Source of the DNA: Rhodococcus sp. HM1
GTDB lineage: Bacteria; Actinomycetota; Actinomycetes; Mycobacteriales; Mycobacteriaceae
Assembly: GCF_023218075.1 (NCBI RefSeq)
Contig: NZ_JALPTB010000004.1
Span: forward strand, 124,001 to 188,000
Direction of reading: 5' to 3'
DNA length: 64,000 bases
Position numbers and translations under genes: made by a program
Shown here: in pieces, positions 27,036-38,673 of the stretch
How the letters are laid out: every line of letters starts with the position of its first letter
Numbering within the stretch: the first letter of the stretch is position 1
The notes under the pieces: model-generated
Database searches by the model: none
The model's input: only the letters and a program-made list of their open reading frames with translations
What the model was told of the DNA's origin: nothing

Positions 27036-27356
27036 TAATCCTCCTGAATGCGCGCTCGACCTCGGGCTGGAGGCGAGCGGTCTCTGGCTTGCGCTGAGTC
27101 GAATCGTAGACCGTGCACACAGCGGTCGCCCACCGGGTCCTACTCAGTGTCGTACTCGGTGCGACAGCGTACCTCGAGGTGCTGTCACGACCAGGGTGTT
27201 GTTCGTGAGCAGAACCCTCGTGAGCCCCTTCCCCGGCGTGTCGCGCGCCGCCCCCGCGCGCGGATGATGTACGTCACATCGGACAGGGATTTAGGGTAGC
27301 GAAACCTTATCAGGCTAGTGTTGCGTCGTTGTTGCCCCGCTCCGAAAGTCCGAGGT
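27036..27356. other. Intergenic region between divergent ctaD and fecB
   Basis: This 321-bp region carries the upstream sequences of both genes. I can identify the IdeR-like box at 27291-27309 and a TAGTGT -10 candidate at 27316-27321 for fecB. The ctaD side shows only its ribosome site, and I cannot place its promoter. No coding potential is evident. Confidence 0.5.
27291..27309. promoter_or_regulatory. Predicted IdeR/DtxR iron box upstream of fecB
   Basis: TTAGGGTAGCGAAACCTTA matches the 19-bp IdeR consensus TTAGGTTAGGCTAACCTAA at 14 positions, and both outer half-sites are nearly intact. It overlaps the expected -35 region of the promoter with -10 TAGTGT (27316-27321), so Fe-IdeR binding would repress. 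The cargo of the downstream genes (iron/haem) agrees. Confidence 0.7.
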
Positions 27357-28361
27357 ATGGACGTGCTCCCTCGATTCCGCCGCCGCGCGACCGTCGCGCT
27401 CGCATCGGCACTCACCGCCGCAGTCGCCCTCGCCGGCTGCTCCGCCGACAACACCGAGCCGGAAACGTCCGTCTCGTCGACCGAGGGCTTCCCGCGCACG
27501 GTCGAACACTTCCGCGGCTCGACCACGCTCGACGAGGCTCCCCTGCGGGTCGTCGCGCTCGACACCAGCTACGCCGACGCGACGCTGCTGCTCGAGAGCG
27601 AACTCGTCGGCTACGTCGACTACCGCACCGAAGGACTGCCCGACTACCTCGGCGACGCCCCGGAGAAGTACGCCGCGAACGCCGTCTCGGTCGGCAAGGT
27701 CGCCGACGTGAGCCTGGAGAAGATCGCCGCCCTCGAGCCCGACCTGATCCTGTCCGCCGAGGTGCGCAACGGTGAGCAGTACGAGGAGCTGTCGGCGATC
27801 GCTCCCACCGTCTTCTCCCAGTCCACCGGACCGACCTGGAAGGACAACATCCGGCTCGCCGCCCGGGCGCTCGGCAAGGAGGACCTCGCCGAGCAGAAGA
27901 TCGGCGAGTACGAGGCACGAGCGAAGGCGATCGGCGACGAGATCAACGCCTCGGCGAACAACCCGACCGTCTCGGTCGTGCGCTTCGCCGGTGAGCCGAC
28001 CGCGCGCCTGTACCGCACCACCTCGTTCAGCGGCATCGTCCTCGAGGACGCGGGTCTGGCCCGGCCCGAGAGCCAGGGTCCGGATCCGGCCGACCCGAGC
28101 AGCATCATGAACGCCATCAGCCCCGAGCTGATCGCCCAGGCGGACGCCGACGTCATCTTCGTCTCGATGTACCGCGACGGCGACGGGAAGTCGGAGGGCG
28201 CCGCTCAGCCGTTCCTGACCAACCCGCTGTGGGGGAACCTCCGGGGCCGCAAGATCGACGTCGACGACAGCCTGTGGATGACTCCCGTCAGCATCCAGGG
28301 GGCCCACCTGATCCTCGACGACCTCGCGGAGGCGTTCGGGGTCGATCCGCACAAGGGATAA
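27357..28361 (+). CDS. fecB: Iron-siderophore ABC substrate-binding lipoprotein (FecB-like, Rv3044)
   Basis: 334 aa class III (BtuF-fold) binding protein. The signal peptide ends in lipobox ALAGC (Cys28). The body shows GFPRTVEHFRG, then LRVVALDTSYADATLLL, EKIAALEPDLILS and the long central helix region, typical of Fe3+-siderophore binders. ATG 27357 is chosen because the signal peptide begins there (MDVLPRFRRR). Position next to ctaD matches fecB (Rv3044). An IdeR box upstream predicts induction under iron limitation. No permease or ATPase genes follow. Confidence 0.9.
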   Translation: MDVLPRFRRRATVALASALTAAVALAGCSADNTEPETSVSSTEGFPRTVEHFRGSTTLDEAPLRVVALDTSYADATLLLESELVGYVDYRTEGLPDYLGDAPEKYAANAVSVGKVADVSLEKIAALEPDLILSAEVRNGEQYEELSAIAPTVFSQSTGPTWKDNIRLAARALGKEDLAEQKIGEYEARAKAIGDEINASANNPTVSVVRFAGEPTARLYRTTSFSGIVLEDAGLARPESQGPDPADPSSIMNAISPELIAQADADVIFVSMYRDGDGKSEGAAQPFLTNPLWGNLRGRKIDVDDSLWMTPVSIQGAHLILDDLAEAFGVDPHKG

Positions 28362-28394
28362 CCTGGACCGTCCCCGAAACAGGAAGTGGTCGAA

Positions 28395-29459
28395 TTGCCC
28401 GTTGTGCACCGGTCCCGAACTGCCGTCCTCGCCGCCGTCACCGTGGCGACGCTCGCCCTCGCGGGGTGCGGGGAAACCACGGACGATCCGGCGGACAGCA
28501 TCGTGCGCACGACCACCCGCATCGCCGGGGCCGCGGTCGTCGGTGTCGATCGCGACACCACGACCGCGTGCCCGCTCCCCTCTCCCCTCGACGCGGGGCA
28601 GCCGGCCACCGGCACCCGGACCGTCGTGCACACCGCGGGCACCGCAGAGGTTCCCGCGGACCCGCAGCGCATCGTCGTTCTCGACCTCGCGACGATGGAC
28701 GCGGTGTGCGCGCTCGGTTTGTGGGAGCGGGTGGTCGGTGTGGCGTTCACCCCGATCGACCCCGGCTACTTCGACTACCTCGGCACCGGCATCGCCGAGT
28801 TGCCGTCGGTCGGTTCCGGCGACCTGCCCGATCTCGACCTGGTCGCGCAGGCGCAGCCGGATCTGATCCTGGGCTCGTCGGTCGATTCCGATCTGTACGG
28901 CCGGCTCGACGCGATCGCGCCGACCGTGACCGTGGGATCCGACCCCGTGTTCTGGCGGGAGCAGTTCCTGCGCGTCGGCGACGCCCTCGGCCGCCGGGAA
29001 GCCGCGCAGCAGGTGCTCGACGACTACCTCCTCGCCGCCGCCGAAGTCGGCCGCGAACTCGCCTCGTCCCAGACGCAGGCGTCGATCGTCCGGTTCACCG
29101 CCGACGGGCCCGTCGTGGAAGGCACCGCGTCGTTCGCCGGCCAGGTGATGGCCGACGCCGGCGCCGCCCGGCCCCCCGCCCAGCGCTTCGGCGTCGTCGA
29201 CGGCCGGTCGTTCGAACCCGTCGACACCGACGATCCGGCGGCGGCGGACGCGGACGTGCTCTTCGTCCGCTTCGACGGCGACACCGGTCTCGCGGAGGGC
29301 ACCGAATACATGGAAACGGACCGCTGGCTCGATCTCGGCGCCGTGAGCGACCACCGGTTGTTCGCGGTGACCGACGACGTGTGGTCCACGCCCGGCCCGG
29401 TCGCGGCCCGGGCGGTCCTCACCGACCTGAAGGTAGCGCTCAATGGCTATTCGAACTGA
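28395..29459 (+). CDS. Second FecB-like siderophore/haem-binding lipoprotein
   Basis: 354 aa from TTG 28395, the codon placed 8 nt after AGGAAG; GTG 28386 overlaps that site and GTG 28404 is too far. Lipobox TLALAGC is lipidated at Cys25. The fold is as in fecB ([51 protein letters not shown]), but the sequence is clearly diverged, so this is an old duplication or a different ligand. Its end overlaps the next gene by 17 bp. It probably shares the IdeR-controlled promoter upstream of fecB. Confidence 0.82.
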   Translation: MPVVHRSRTAVLAAVTVATLALAGCGETTDDPADSIVRTTTRIAGAAVVGVDRDTTTACPLPSPLDAGQPATGTRTVVHTAGTAEVPADPQRIVVLDLATMDAVCALGLWERVVGVAFTPIDPGYFDYLGTGIAELPSVGSGDLPDLDLVAQAQPDLILGSSVDSDLYGRLDAIAPTVTVGSDPVFWREQFLRVGDALGRREAAQQVLDDYLLAAAEVGRELASSQTQASIVRFTADGPVVEGTASFAGQVMADAGAARPPAQRFGVVDGRSFEPVDTDDPAAADADVLFVRFDGDTGLAEGTEYMETDRWLDLGAVSDHRLFAVTDDVWSTPGPVAARAVLTDLKVALNGYSN

Positions 29460-30537
29460 ATTCGGCCGACCCGCCGTGCGGGTCGGCGCTGTACTCGCAG
29501 GCTTGCTCGCAACCGTGCTTCCGGCGGCCGCGCCGGCGTCGGCGCAACCGGAGACCCCGGCCATCGAGGTGTTCGCCGCCGACGGCGTCACCCCGCTCGG
29601 CGACCTGCCGGTGCACGAGGGCGACATCGTCGTCGTGCGCGGAACCGGTTTCGACCCGGAGGCGAACCGCACCGGTGGCCTGCCGGTGCCGGTACCGCCG
29701 GGAGTGCCGCACGGCACCTTCGTCTCGTTCGGCGGCTTCTCCGAGCACTGGCGTCCTTCCGAGGGTGCCCCCACCGCGAACCGCGCGACCGTACGATCCA
29801 CCAACGCGTGGGTGCTGTCCGAACGCGCACTGAACCAGGTGCCCAACGTGCCGTTCGACATGCGCCGCACCGTCCGGCAGCAGTGGGTTCCGCTGTCCGA
29901 CGACGGCTCGTTCACCGCGACCCTCACGATCGACGCTCCCGCCACCGTGCCCGCCGACGCGGTGTACGGCATCTACACCTACGGCGCCGCCGACGCGGTC
30001 AACGCCGAGCAGGAACTGTCCGTGCCGGTGAACTTCGATCCCTCGCCCGGCCCGAACGCTCCCGTCCCCGCGTCGCAGGACCTGGTGTGGGGATTCGCGC
30101 CCGGCTACACGGACCTGGTCACCGACACCACGCAGGGTTCGGTCGTCGGGAAGAACGGCGCGACCGTCAACCCGGACGGCACGCTCGCATTCGAACTGGC
30201 CGAGGCGCAGATCGACCCGGAGACCGGGCTCGGCCGGATCGAGTACCGCGGCACCGTCGTCTCGTTCACGCGCTTCCATCTCCTCGAGATCGCGCTGGCC
30301 GATCCGTGGATCGAGTTCACCGAGGACGGCACCTGCCTCACCGCCGAATCGTCGACCGGCGATCAGGTCGGGACCGACTCGATGAGCCGGATCACCGTCG
30401 CACGTCTCGATGCTGCCGCCGACGCGAGCCGCACCGAGTGGGACGGCGTTCCCGCCCGCTTCTCGGTGCCGCTGCAGCCGTCGGTGCTGCTGCCGTACTC
30501 CGGTGGGCAGGCCGCACCCGTGACCTTCCGCTACTGA
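29443..30537 (+). CDS. Secreted HtaA-like (haem-binding type) protein
   Basis: 364 aa with a Sec signal peptide, predicted cleavage after ASA at residue 34. The middle region has an Ig-like segment ([20 protein letters not shown], then [15 protein letters not shown]). The C-terminal region starting [14 protein letters not shown], with [14 protein letters not shown] and [12 protein letters not shown], resembles HtaA domains that bind haem in corynebacteria. There is no C-terminal membrane anchor, so it is released or wall-associated. It is translationally coupled to the preceding binding protein by a 17-bp overlap. Haem capture with hand-over to the lipoproteins is a reasonable but untested model. 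Confidence 0.7.
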   Translation: MAIRTEFGRPAVRVGAVLAGLLATVLPAAAPASAQPETPAIEVFAADGVTPLGDLPVHEGDIVVVRGTGFDPEANRTGGLPVPVPPGVPHGTFVSFGGFSEHWRPSEGAPTANRATVRSTNAWVLSERALNQVPNVPFDMRRTVRQQWVPLSDDGSFTATLTIDAPATVPADAVYGIYTYGAADAVNAEQELSVPVNFDPSPGPNAPVPASQDLVWGFAPGYTDLVTDTTQGSVVGKNGATVNPDGTLAFELAEAQIDPETGLGRIEYRGTVVSFTRFHLLEIALADPWIEFTEDGTCLTAESSTGDQVGTDSMSRITVARLDAAADASRTEWDGVPARFSVPLQPSVLLPYSGGQAAPVTFRY

Positions 30538-30545
30538 CGGCCGTC

Positions 30546-31022
30546 GTGCCCGTCCCCGAGTTCGTCGCCGCGCTGCGCGCTCACGTCGGTACCGCCCCCT
30601 TGTGGCTGTCCGGCGTGAGCGCCGTCGTGCGCGACGACCACGGCCGGCTCCTGCTGACCCGTCGCGCCGACAACGGTCGCTGGGCGATCGTGTCAGGCAT
30701 CCTCGAGCCCGGTGAGGAACCTGCGGTCGCGGCGGTCCGCGAGGTCGCGGAGGAAACCGGGGTGGTCGCCGACGTCGTGCGCCTGACGAGTGTGGACGTG
30801 ACCGCGCCGATCACCTACCCGAACGGCGACGTCGCGCAGTACCTGGACGTGTGCTTCCTGCTGCGCGCGACCGGCGGCTCGGCGCGCGTGGCCGACGACG
30901 AGAACCTCGAGGTCGCGTGGTTCGCGACGGACGCGCTGCCCGCCGATCTGACGGACACCTCGGCGCTGCGCATCGACAAGGCGCTGCGCGACGTGCCCGA
31001 GGCGTGGTTCCGCCGCCCCTGA
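30546..31022 (+). CDS. Nudix hydrolase (MutT-like)
   Basis: 158 aa with an intact Nudix box, GILEPGEEPAVAAVREVAEETGV split as G-x5-E-x7-REV-x-EE-x-G. SAVVRDDHGRLLLTRRADNG precedes it. It hydrolyses a nucleoside diphosphate linked to X; the substrate is unknown. It begins at GTG 30546, 8 nt after the HtaA-like gene stop, and is the last gene of the iron cluster. It may just be read through from upstream. It is followed by a long palindrome. Confidence 0.82.
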   Translation: MPVPEFVAALRAHVGTAPLWLSGVSAVVRDDHGRLLLTRRADNGRWAIVSGILEPGEEPAVAAVREVAEETGVVADVVRLTSVDVTAPITYPNGDVAQYLDVCFLLRATGGSARVADDENLEVAWFATDALPADLTDTSALRIDKALRDVPEAWFRRP

Positions 31023-31040
31023 AACGCCCCGGAAACGCCT

Positions 31041-31092
31041 GCGCTCGTGCGTGTTTCCGGTAGCGGGTGCTACCGGAAACGCGCACGAGCGC
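31041..31092. repeat. Palindromic intergenic repeat, copy 2 (near-perfect)
   Basis: Arms of 24 nt (31041-31064 and 31069-31092) differ at one position around the loop GGGT. The sequence shares its CTCGTGCGyGTTTcCGGTAGC core with the 3621-3670 copy. It lies between the convergent Nudix and nrdF genes. It could be a REP-like family or a bidirectional terminator. Confidence 0.85.
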
Positions 31093-31114
31093 GGGGGTTA
31101 CGTGGACAGTCGGG

Positions 31115-34337
<3,223 letters not shown>

Positions 34338-34445
34338 GGTGTTTGCTCCCACTGTGAGTATCGGGTAACGGCGAGTTACGTCTGCGGCCGCGCACCCGGC
34401 TTGCCGGTTCGCGGTCGTTCGAGGCGTGGAGACCACGCGGGGCGG

Positions 34446-34892
34446 CTAGGCGGTCTGCAGTGACCGATCCCAGAACTGCGCGAGTCCCGCCCGGACGCGT
34501 TCGACGTCCTCGGCGGTTCCCATCAGTTCGAATCGATAGAGGTACGGAACCTTGCACTTTCGCGAAACGATATCGCCTGCAAAGCAATACGACTCGCCGA
34601 AGTTGGTGTTCCCCGCGGCGATGACGCCCCGGATCAGTGCGCGGTTGTGTTCGTTGTTGAGGAATCGGATGACCTGTTTGGGAACGAAGCTCGTGTCCCG
34701 TCCGGTCACGGTGGTGCCGCCTCCGTAGGTCGGCACGATCAGGACGTACGGCTCGTGCACCTCGAACGAGCCGTCACGGTCGTGCAGCGGGATCCGGTGC
34801 GCCGGCAACCCGAGCCGCTCGACGAATCGATGGGTGTTCTCCGACGCACTCGAGAAGTACACGAGGCGCGTTCCTGTGGGTGCTGAACTCAT
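34446..34892 (-). CDS. nrdI: NrdI flavodoxin-like protein
   Basis: 148 aa flavodoxin-like protein. FMN-binding segments are [29 protein letters not shown] and [18 protein letters not shown]. It supplies oxidant to NrdF to assemble the dimanganese-tyrosyl cofactor. It starts at ATG 34892, with GGTGAG upstream. It lies between nrdH and nrdE, the standard class Ib order. Confidence 0.95.
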   Translation of the reverse strand: MSSAPTGTRLVYFSSASENTHRFVERLGLPAHRIPLHDRDGSFEVHEPYVLIVPTYGGGTTVTGRDTSFVPKQVIRFLNNEHNRALIRGVIAAGNTNFGESYCFAGDIVSRKCKVPYLYRFELMGTAEDVERVRAGLAQFWDRSLQTA

Positions 34893-34998
34893 CGGTACTC
34901 ACCATCTGCTCGCTCGCTCGGAAGGACCGGCCCCACACACCCGGTCCTTCACACACAAGGGGTTGTGCCGGTGCCGCCGGAGGCGGCACCGGGGAACA

Positions 34999-35229
34999 TC
35001 AGGCCGCGACCGCGAGCTGCTTGATGCGATCGGGACGGAAACCCGACCAGTGGTCGTCACCGGCGACGACAACGGGCGCCTGGAGGTAACCCAGGGCCAT
35101 CACGTAGTCACGAGCCTCCGGGTTCTCGGAGATGTCGACGACGTCGTACTCGATACCGGCCTTGTCGAGGGCACGGTAGGTGGCATTGCACTGGACGCAA
35201 GCAGGCTTGGTGTAGACGGTGATGTTCAT
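34999..35229 (-). CDS. nrdH: NrdH redoxin
   Basis: 76 aa glutaredoxin-like protein with a thioredoxin-type active site CVQC at residues 11-14 in VYTKPACVQCNATYRAL, and the family's C-terminal WSGFRPDRIKQL, which is read by thioredoxin reductase. It reduces the NrdE active-site disulfide. ATG 35229 follows AGGGG. It is the first gene of the nrd operon; a predicted NrdR box lies about 135 bp upstream. Confidence 0.95.
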   Translation of the reverse strand: MNITVYTKPACVQCNATYRALDKAGIEYDVVDISENPEARDYVMALGYLQAPVVVAGDDHWSGFRPDRIKQLAVAA

Positions 35230-35363
35230 AGGAGCCCCTTTTGTTCCAACGGGCCGAAACGGCCTGGCGACTGACTGCTGCGTGGTGCTCGAACGGCCGT
35301 CGAATCGAGTCGATCCTTCTTCCCCAGAGGGACCGGTGATGTTGTGGCCTTCCAGCGGTCTAG

Positions 35364-35379
35364 ACACTACACCTTGTGG
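35364..35379. promoter_or_regulatory. Predicted NrdR box at the nrdHIEF promoter
   Basis: ACACTACACCTTGTGG matches the 16-bp NrdR consensus (ACACwATATATwGTGT) at 12 positions. On the minus strand its end is TAGTGT, a plausible -10 for nrdH, so NrdR binding would block transcription when dATP is high. A weak second half-match lies about 33 bp upstream (35397-35412). Confidence 0.6.
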
Positions 35380-35429
35380 CAGACAGATTCACCAAACCCA
35401 GGATGTTGTGAACTACATTCTTGGTATTC

Positions 35430-35460
35430 CCAGGTCGCGCATGTCCGACCTGGGCGTTTT
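35430..35460 (+). terminator. Hairpin with short T-run in the nrdH/aldehyde oxidoreductase gap
   Basis: A 9-bp stem (35430-35438 with 35447-35455) with an 8-nt loop is followed on the plus strand by CGTTTT. No plus-strand gene precedes it, so it may instead end minus-strand transcription from the oxidoreductase operon, or be neutral. Confidence 0.3.
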
Positions 35461-35587
35461 CCACCCCCTTCCGGCGTGTCGCGCGCCGTCCGTCGGGGTG
35501 TGCGTTCGACCACACCGCGAGGCGCGTCCGAGGACAGTGTGGCGCAGCCCACCGACACGTTCCGTGGGCGTCGCGCGAGGCGTTCTT

Positions 35588-37675
35588 CTAGGGCAGTGCC
35601 GGCAGCAGATCGTCGAGCCGCACGGGCAGTGCTCGCACCCTCGTCCCCGTCGCATGCCAGACCGCGTTGACCACCGCGGCGGCGCTGCCGACGATGCCGA
35701 TCTCCCCCGTGCCGCGCGAGCCCATCGGGGTGGCGCGCCGATCGTCCTCGTCGAGCCATGCGGCATCGACGTCGCCGATGTCGGCGTGGGTCGGAATCAG
35801 GTATTCGGCGAGATCGTGGTTGACGATGTGGCCCAGCCGGGCGTCGCGGTGGCTCTCCTCGAACAGCGCCATCGAGATCCCGAAGCTCATGCCGCCGATG
35901 AACTGCGAGCGGGCGGTGCGCGGATTGACCACCCGCCCCACCGAGAACATCCCGAACATCCGGGGGACCCGGATCTCGCCGGTGTCCACGTCGACCCGCA
36001 CCTCCGCGAAGTGCGCGCCGTACGAGTGGATGCTGTAGTGCTCGAGTTCCGGAGCCTTGCCCGCGGTCGCACTCGCCTCGGCGCCCGGCTCGGGGTCGCC
36101 GCCGAACCGCTTGTGGAACTCGTCCGCCGCCGCGACGATCGCGCTCCCCCACGACGACGTGCCGGACGACCCGCCCGCGACCGTCGCGTTCGGCAGTGCG
36201 GTGTCGCCGATCTCGACGTCCACGTCCTCAGGACGGCAGCCGAGCGCATCGGCGGCAACGAGGGTCAGTGCCGTCCAGGCGCCGGTCCCGATGTCGGCGG
36301 CGCCGGTGCGCACCGAGTACCGGCCCTCACCGAGGTGTCGGACGGTGACCTCCGAACCCGGGGCGACCATGTGCGGGTAGGTCGCGGAGGCGACCCCGGT
36401 CCCGACCAGCCAGCGACCGTCGCGCCGGATCCCGGGTTCGCGATCGTCGGGGTTCCACCCGAACCGGCGGGCGCCTTCGCGCAGGCACTCGACCAGACGT
36501 CGCGACGACCACGGCTTCCCGGACTCGGGATCGATTTCGGGTTCGTTGCGGATGCGCAGCTCGATCGGGTCCACGCCGCAGCGGTGTGCGAGTTCGTCGA
36601 GCGCGACCTCGAGCGCGAACATTCCCGGCGCCTCCCCGGGGGCGCGCATCCAGAACGGTGCCGGTACGTCGAGGGGGACGGCGCGGTGGGTGGTGCGCAG
36701 GTTGCCGGTGGCGTACATGGTGCGGGCGGGAACCGCGGCCTGCTCGACGAATTCGTCGACGTGGGAGGACTGCACGACGCTGTCGTGAGAGACCGCGACC
36801 AAGCGGCCGTCGTGGTCGGCGCCCAGGCGCACCCGCGATACGGTCGGAGCGCGGTAGCCGACGTAGCCGAACATGTCGCGGCGCGGCACCGCGAACTTCA
36901 CCGCGCGGCCGGGCAGTTTCCGCGCGGCCATCGCGGTGAGCACGTCGTGGGCGTGCGGGCCGCCCTTCGACCCGAATCCGCCGCCGACGTAGGGCGCGAC
37001 CACCCGGATCCGCTCCTGCTCGATGCCCAGTGCGGACGCGAGCGCCGCGGCGACTCCGTGCGGGTGCTGGGTGGAGTCGTAGACGGTGAGCCGGTCGTCG
37101 GCCCACACCGCGACCGCGGTGTGCGGCTCGAGCGGATTGTTGTGTTCCTCGGGGGTGGAATAGGTTTCGTCGACGACCACGTCCGCATGGGCGAGGGCGT
37201 TGTCGACGTCTCCGCGCGCGGTGTCCGGCGGGAATCCGCCGTTGACCTTCTCCGGCGTGTAGCGGTCGGGGTGGTCCGCCCGGAACACGACGTCGTGGGG
37301 CTGTTCGTCGTACTCGACGGCGATCAGGTCGCACGCCTCCTGTGCGACCTCGGGTGTCTCGGCGACGACGGCGGCGACGATCTGCCCGCGGAACGCGACC
37401 TCGAAGCTCTGCAGCACGCGATGCTCGCCGCGGGCAGGTTCGACGAGCCGGGGTGCGTTCTGCGGGGTGAGCACGGTGAGGACCCCGGGTACGGCCAGCG
37501 CGGCGTCGGTGTCGATGGCCCGGATCGTCCCGCGGGCGACGGCCGCGGTCAGCGGAACCAGGTAGGCCGGATGATCGACGGGATGTTCGTATGCGTACGG
37601 CGCTGTGCCCGCGACCTTCTGCGGGCCGTCGACGCGCGGCGTCGAGGTTCCGATCGCCATGTGCGATGCGGTCAC
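35588..37675 (-). CDS. paoC: Molybdo-aldehyde oxidoreductase, molybdenum-binding subunit (PaoC-like)
   Basis: 695 aa xanthine-oxidase family large subunit. Features include VVAPYVGGGFGSKGG, PAPFWMRAPGEAPGMFALE, GTGAWTALTLVAADALG, GGSSGTSSWGS and, near the end, GSRGTGEIGIVG, which contains the base-catalyst glutamate. It resembles the E. coli YagR/PaoC type, which oxidises aromatic aldehydes, rather than xanthine dehydrogenase. GTG 37675 overlaps the FAD-subunit stop (GTGA). It is probably cytosolic. It needs molybdenum cofactor, whose synthesis genes lie 7-11 kb away. Confidence 0.85.
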   Translation of the reverse strand: MTASHMAIGTSTPRVDGPQKVAGTAPYAYEHPVDHPAYLVPLTAAVARGTIRAIDTDAALAVPGVLTVLTPQNAPRLVEPARGEHRVLQSFEVAFRGQIVAAVVAETPEVAQEACDLIAVEYDEQPHDVVFRADHPDRYTPEKVNGGFPPDTARGDVDNALAHADVVVDETYSTPEEHNNPLEPHTAVAVWADDRLTVYDSTQHPHGVAAALASALGIEQERIRVVAPYVGGGFGSKGGPHAHDVLTAMAARKLPGRAVKFAVPRRDMFGYVGYRAPTVSRVRLGADHDGRLVAVSHDSVVQSSHVDEFVEQAAVPARTMYATGNLRTTHRAVPLDVPAPFWMRAPGEAPGMFALEVALDELAHRCGVDPIELRIRNEPEIDPESGKPWSSRRLVECLREGARRFGWNPDDREPGIRRDGRWLVGTGVASATYPHMVAPGSEVTVRHLGEGRYSVRTGAADIGTGAWTALTLVAADALGCRPEDVDVEIGDTALPNATVAGGSSGTSSWGSAIVAAADEFHKRFGGDPEPGAEASATAGKAPELEHYSIHSYGAHFAEVRVDVDTGEIRVPRMFGMFSVGRVVNPRTARSQFIGGMSFGISMALFEESHRDARLGHIVNHDLAEYLIPTHADIGDVDAAWLDEDDRRATPMGSRGTGEIGIVGSAAAVVNAVWHATGTRVRALPVRLDDLLPALP

Positions 37676-38673
37676 GATCGTTCCTCCCGGGTCGCTCGTG
37701 CAGTGAGGTCGCGCAGCACCGCCACGGTGGTGCGGCGCAGCAGCGGCACCTTGAAGGCGTTGCCGTCGAGGGGCCGGGCGTCGGCGAGTTCGGCGTCGGC
37801 GGCCGCGGCGAACGTCGTGTCGTCGGGTGCGTGGCCGAGCACGACCTCCTCGGCGCGGTGGGCGCGCCACGGCCGGGTTGCGACGCCGCCGTAGGCGAGA
37901 CGGCAGCCGGTGACGGTGCCGGCCGAGACGGTGAGGTCCGCGGCGACGGACACCAGCGCGAACGCGTACGACGCCCGGTCGCGCACCTTCCGATAGCAGG
38001 CGACCGCGTTCTGCGGCGGGGGAAGCTCCACCGCGACGACGAGATCGTCGTGGTCGAGAACGGTGTCGCTCTGCGGGTCGTCCCCGGGCAGCCGGTAGAA
38101 CTCCTCGAGCGGGATGTGCCGCTCCCCTGTCGTGCCCAGCACCACGACGACCGCGTCGAGCGCGACCATCGCCACGGCCATGTCGGACGGGTGGGTCGCC
38201 ACGCACCGGTCGGAGCCGCCGAGGACCGCGTGCTGGCGGTTGAATCCGCCGAGGGCCGCGCAGCCGCTGCCGGGGTCTCGTTTGTTGCACGGGGTGGTCG
38301 GGTCCCGGAAGTACACGCAGCGGGTGCGCTGGAGCAGATTGCCGCCGACGGTGGCGGCGTTGCGGATCTGCGCGGAGGCACCGGAGAGAAGGGCCTGCGA
38401 CAGTCCGGGATAGAGGTCGCGGAGGGTGGGATGCACCGCGAGGTCGGTGTTGGAGACGGTCGCGCCGATCCGCACTCCCCCGTCGGCGGTCGGTTCGATC
38501 CCGTCGAGCGGCAGGCGGGAGATGTCGACGAGCAGATCGGGGGCGGTGACGCCGAGTTTGAGGTGGTCGACGAGGTTCGTCCCGCCGGCGAGGTACGCGC
38601 CGCCGGGCGCGGAGTGCATGGCGGCGACCGCTGCCTCGGGATTCTCCGGCCGGAGGTACTGCAGTGGTCTCAC
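37672..38673 (-). CDS. paoB: Molybdo-aldehyde oxidoreductase, FAD-binding subunit (PaoB-like)
   Basis: 333 aa CO dehydrogenase/xanthine dehydrogenase-type FAD subunit. FAD motifs are AGGTNLVDHLKLGV and TVGGNLLQRTRC. Unlike most members it carries the cysteine-rich insert RTRCVYFRDPTTPCNKR plus SGC and DRC, which in PaoB/HcrB-like proteins holds an additional [4Fe-4S] cluster. GTG 38673 overlaps the stop of the iron-sulfur subunit (GTGA), and its own end overlaps the large subunit, so all three are tightly coupled. Confidence 0.87.
   Translation of the reverse strand: MRPLQYLRPENPEAAVAAMHSAPGGAYLAGGTNLVDHLKLGVTAPDLLVDISRLPLDGIEPTADGGVRIGATVSNTDLAVHPTLRDLYPGLSQALLSGASAQIRNAATVGGNLLQRTRCVYFRDPTTPCNKRDPGSGCAALGGFNRQHAVLGGSDRCVATHPSDMAVAMVALDAVVVVLGTTGERHIPLEEFYRLPGDDPQSDTVLDHDDLVVAVELPPPQNAVACYRKVRDRASYAFALVSVAADLTVSAGTVTGCRLAYGGVATRPWRAHRAEEVVLGHAPDDTTFAAAADAELADARPLDGNAFKVPLLRRTTVAVLRDLTARATREERS

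Larger units (their letters stand above)
35230..35587. other. Intergenic region upstream of nrdH
   Basis: 358 bp without a gene. It contains the nrd leader (about 125 nt), the NrdR box with overlapping -10 TAGTGT (35369-35364, minus strand) and a hairpin at 35430-35455. In 35460-35587, before the aldehyde oxidoreductase stop, I see only G+C-rich spacer with no recognisable element. Confidence 0.6.

Noticed and set aside
31041-31092. Palindrome as a CRISPR repeat or IS end
   Set aside because: There are only two copies in the window, 27 kb apart, with no spacers, no transposase and no target-site duplication.
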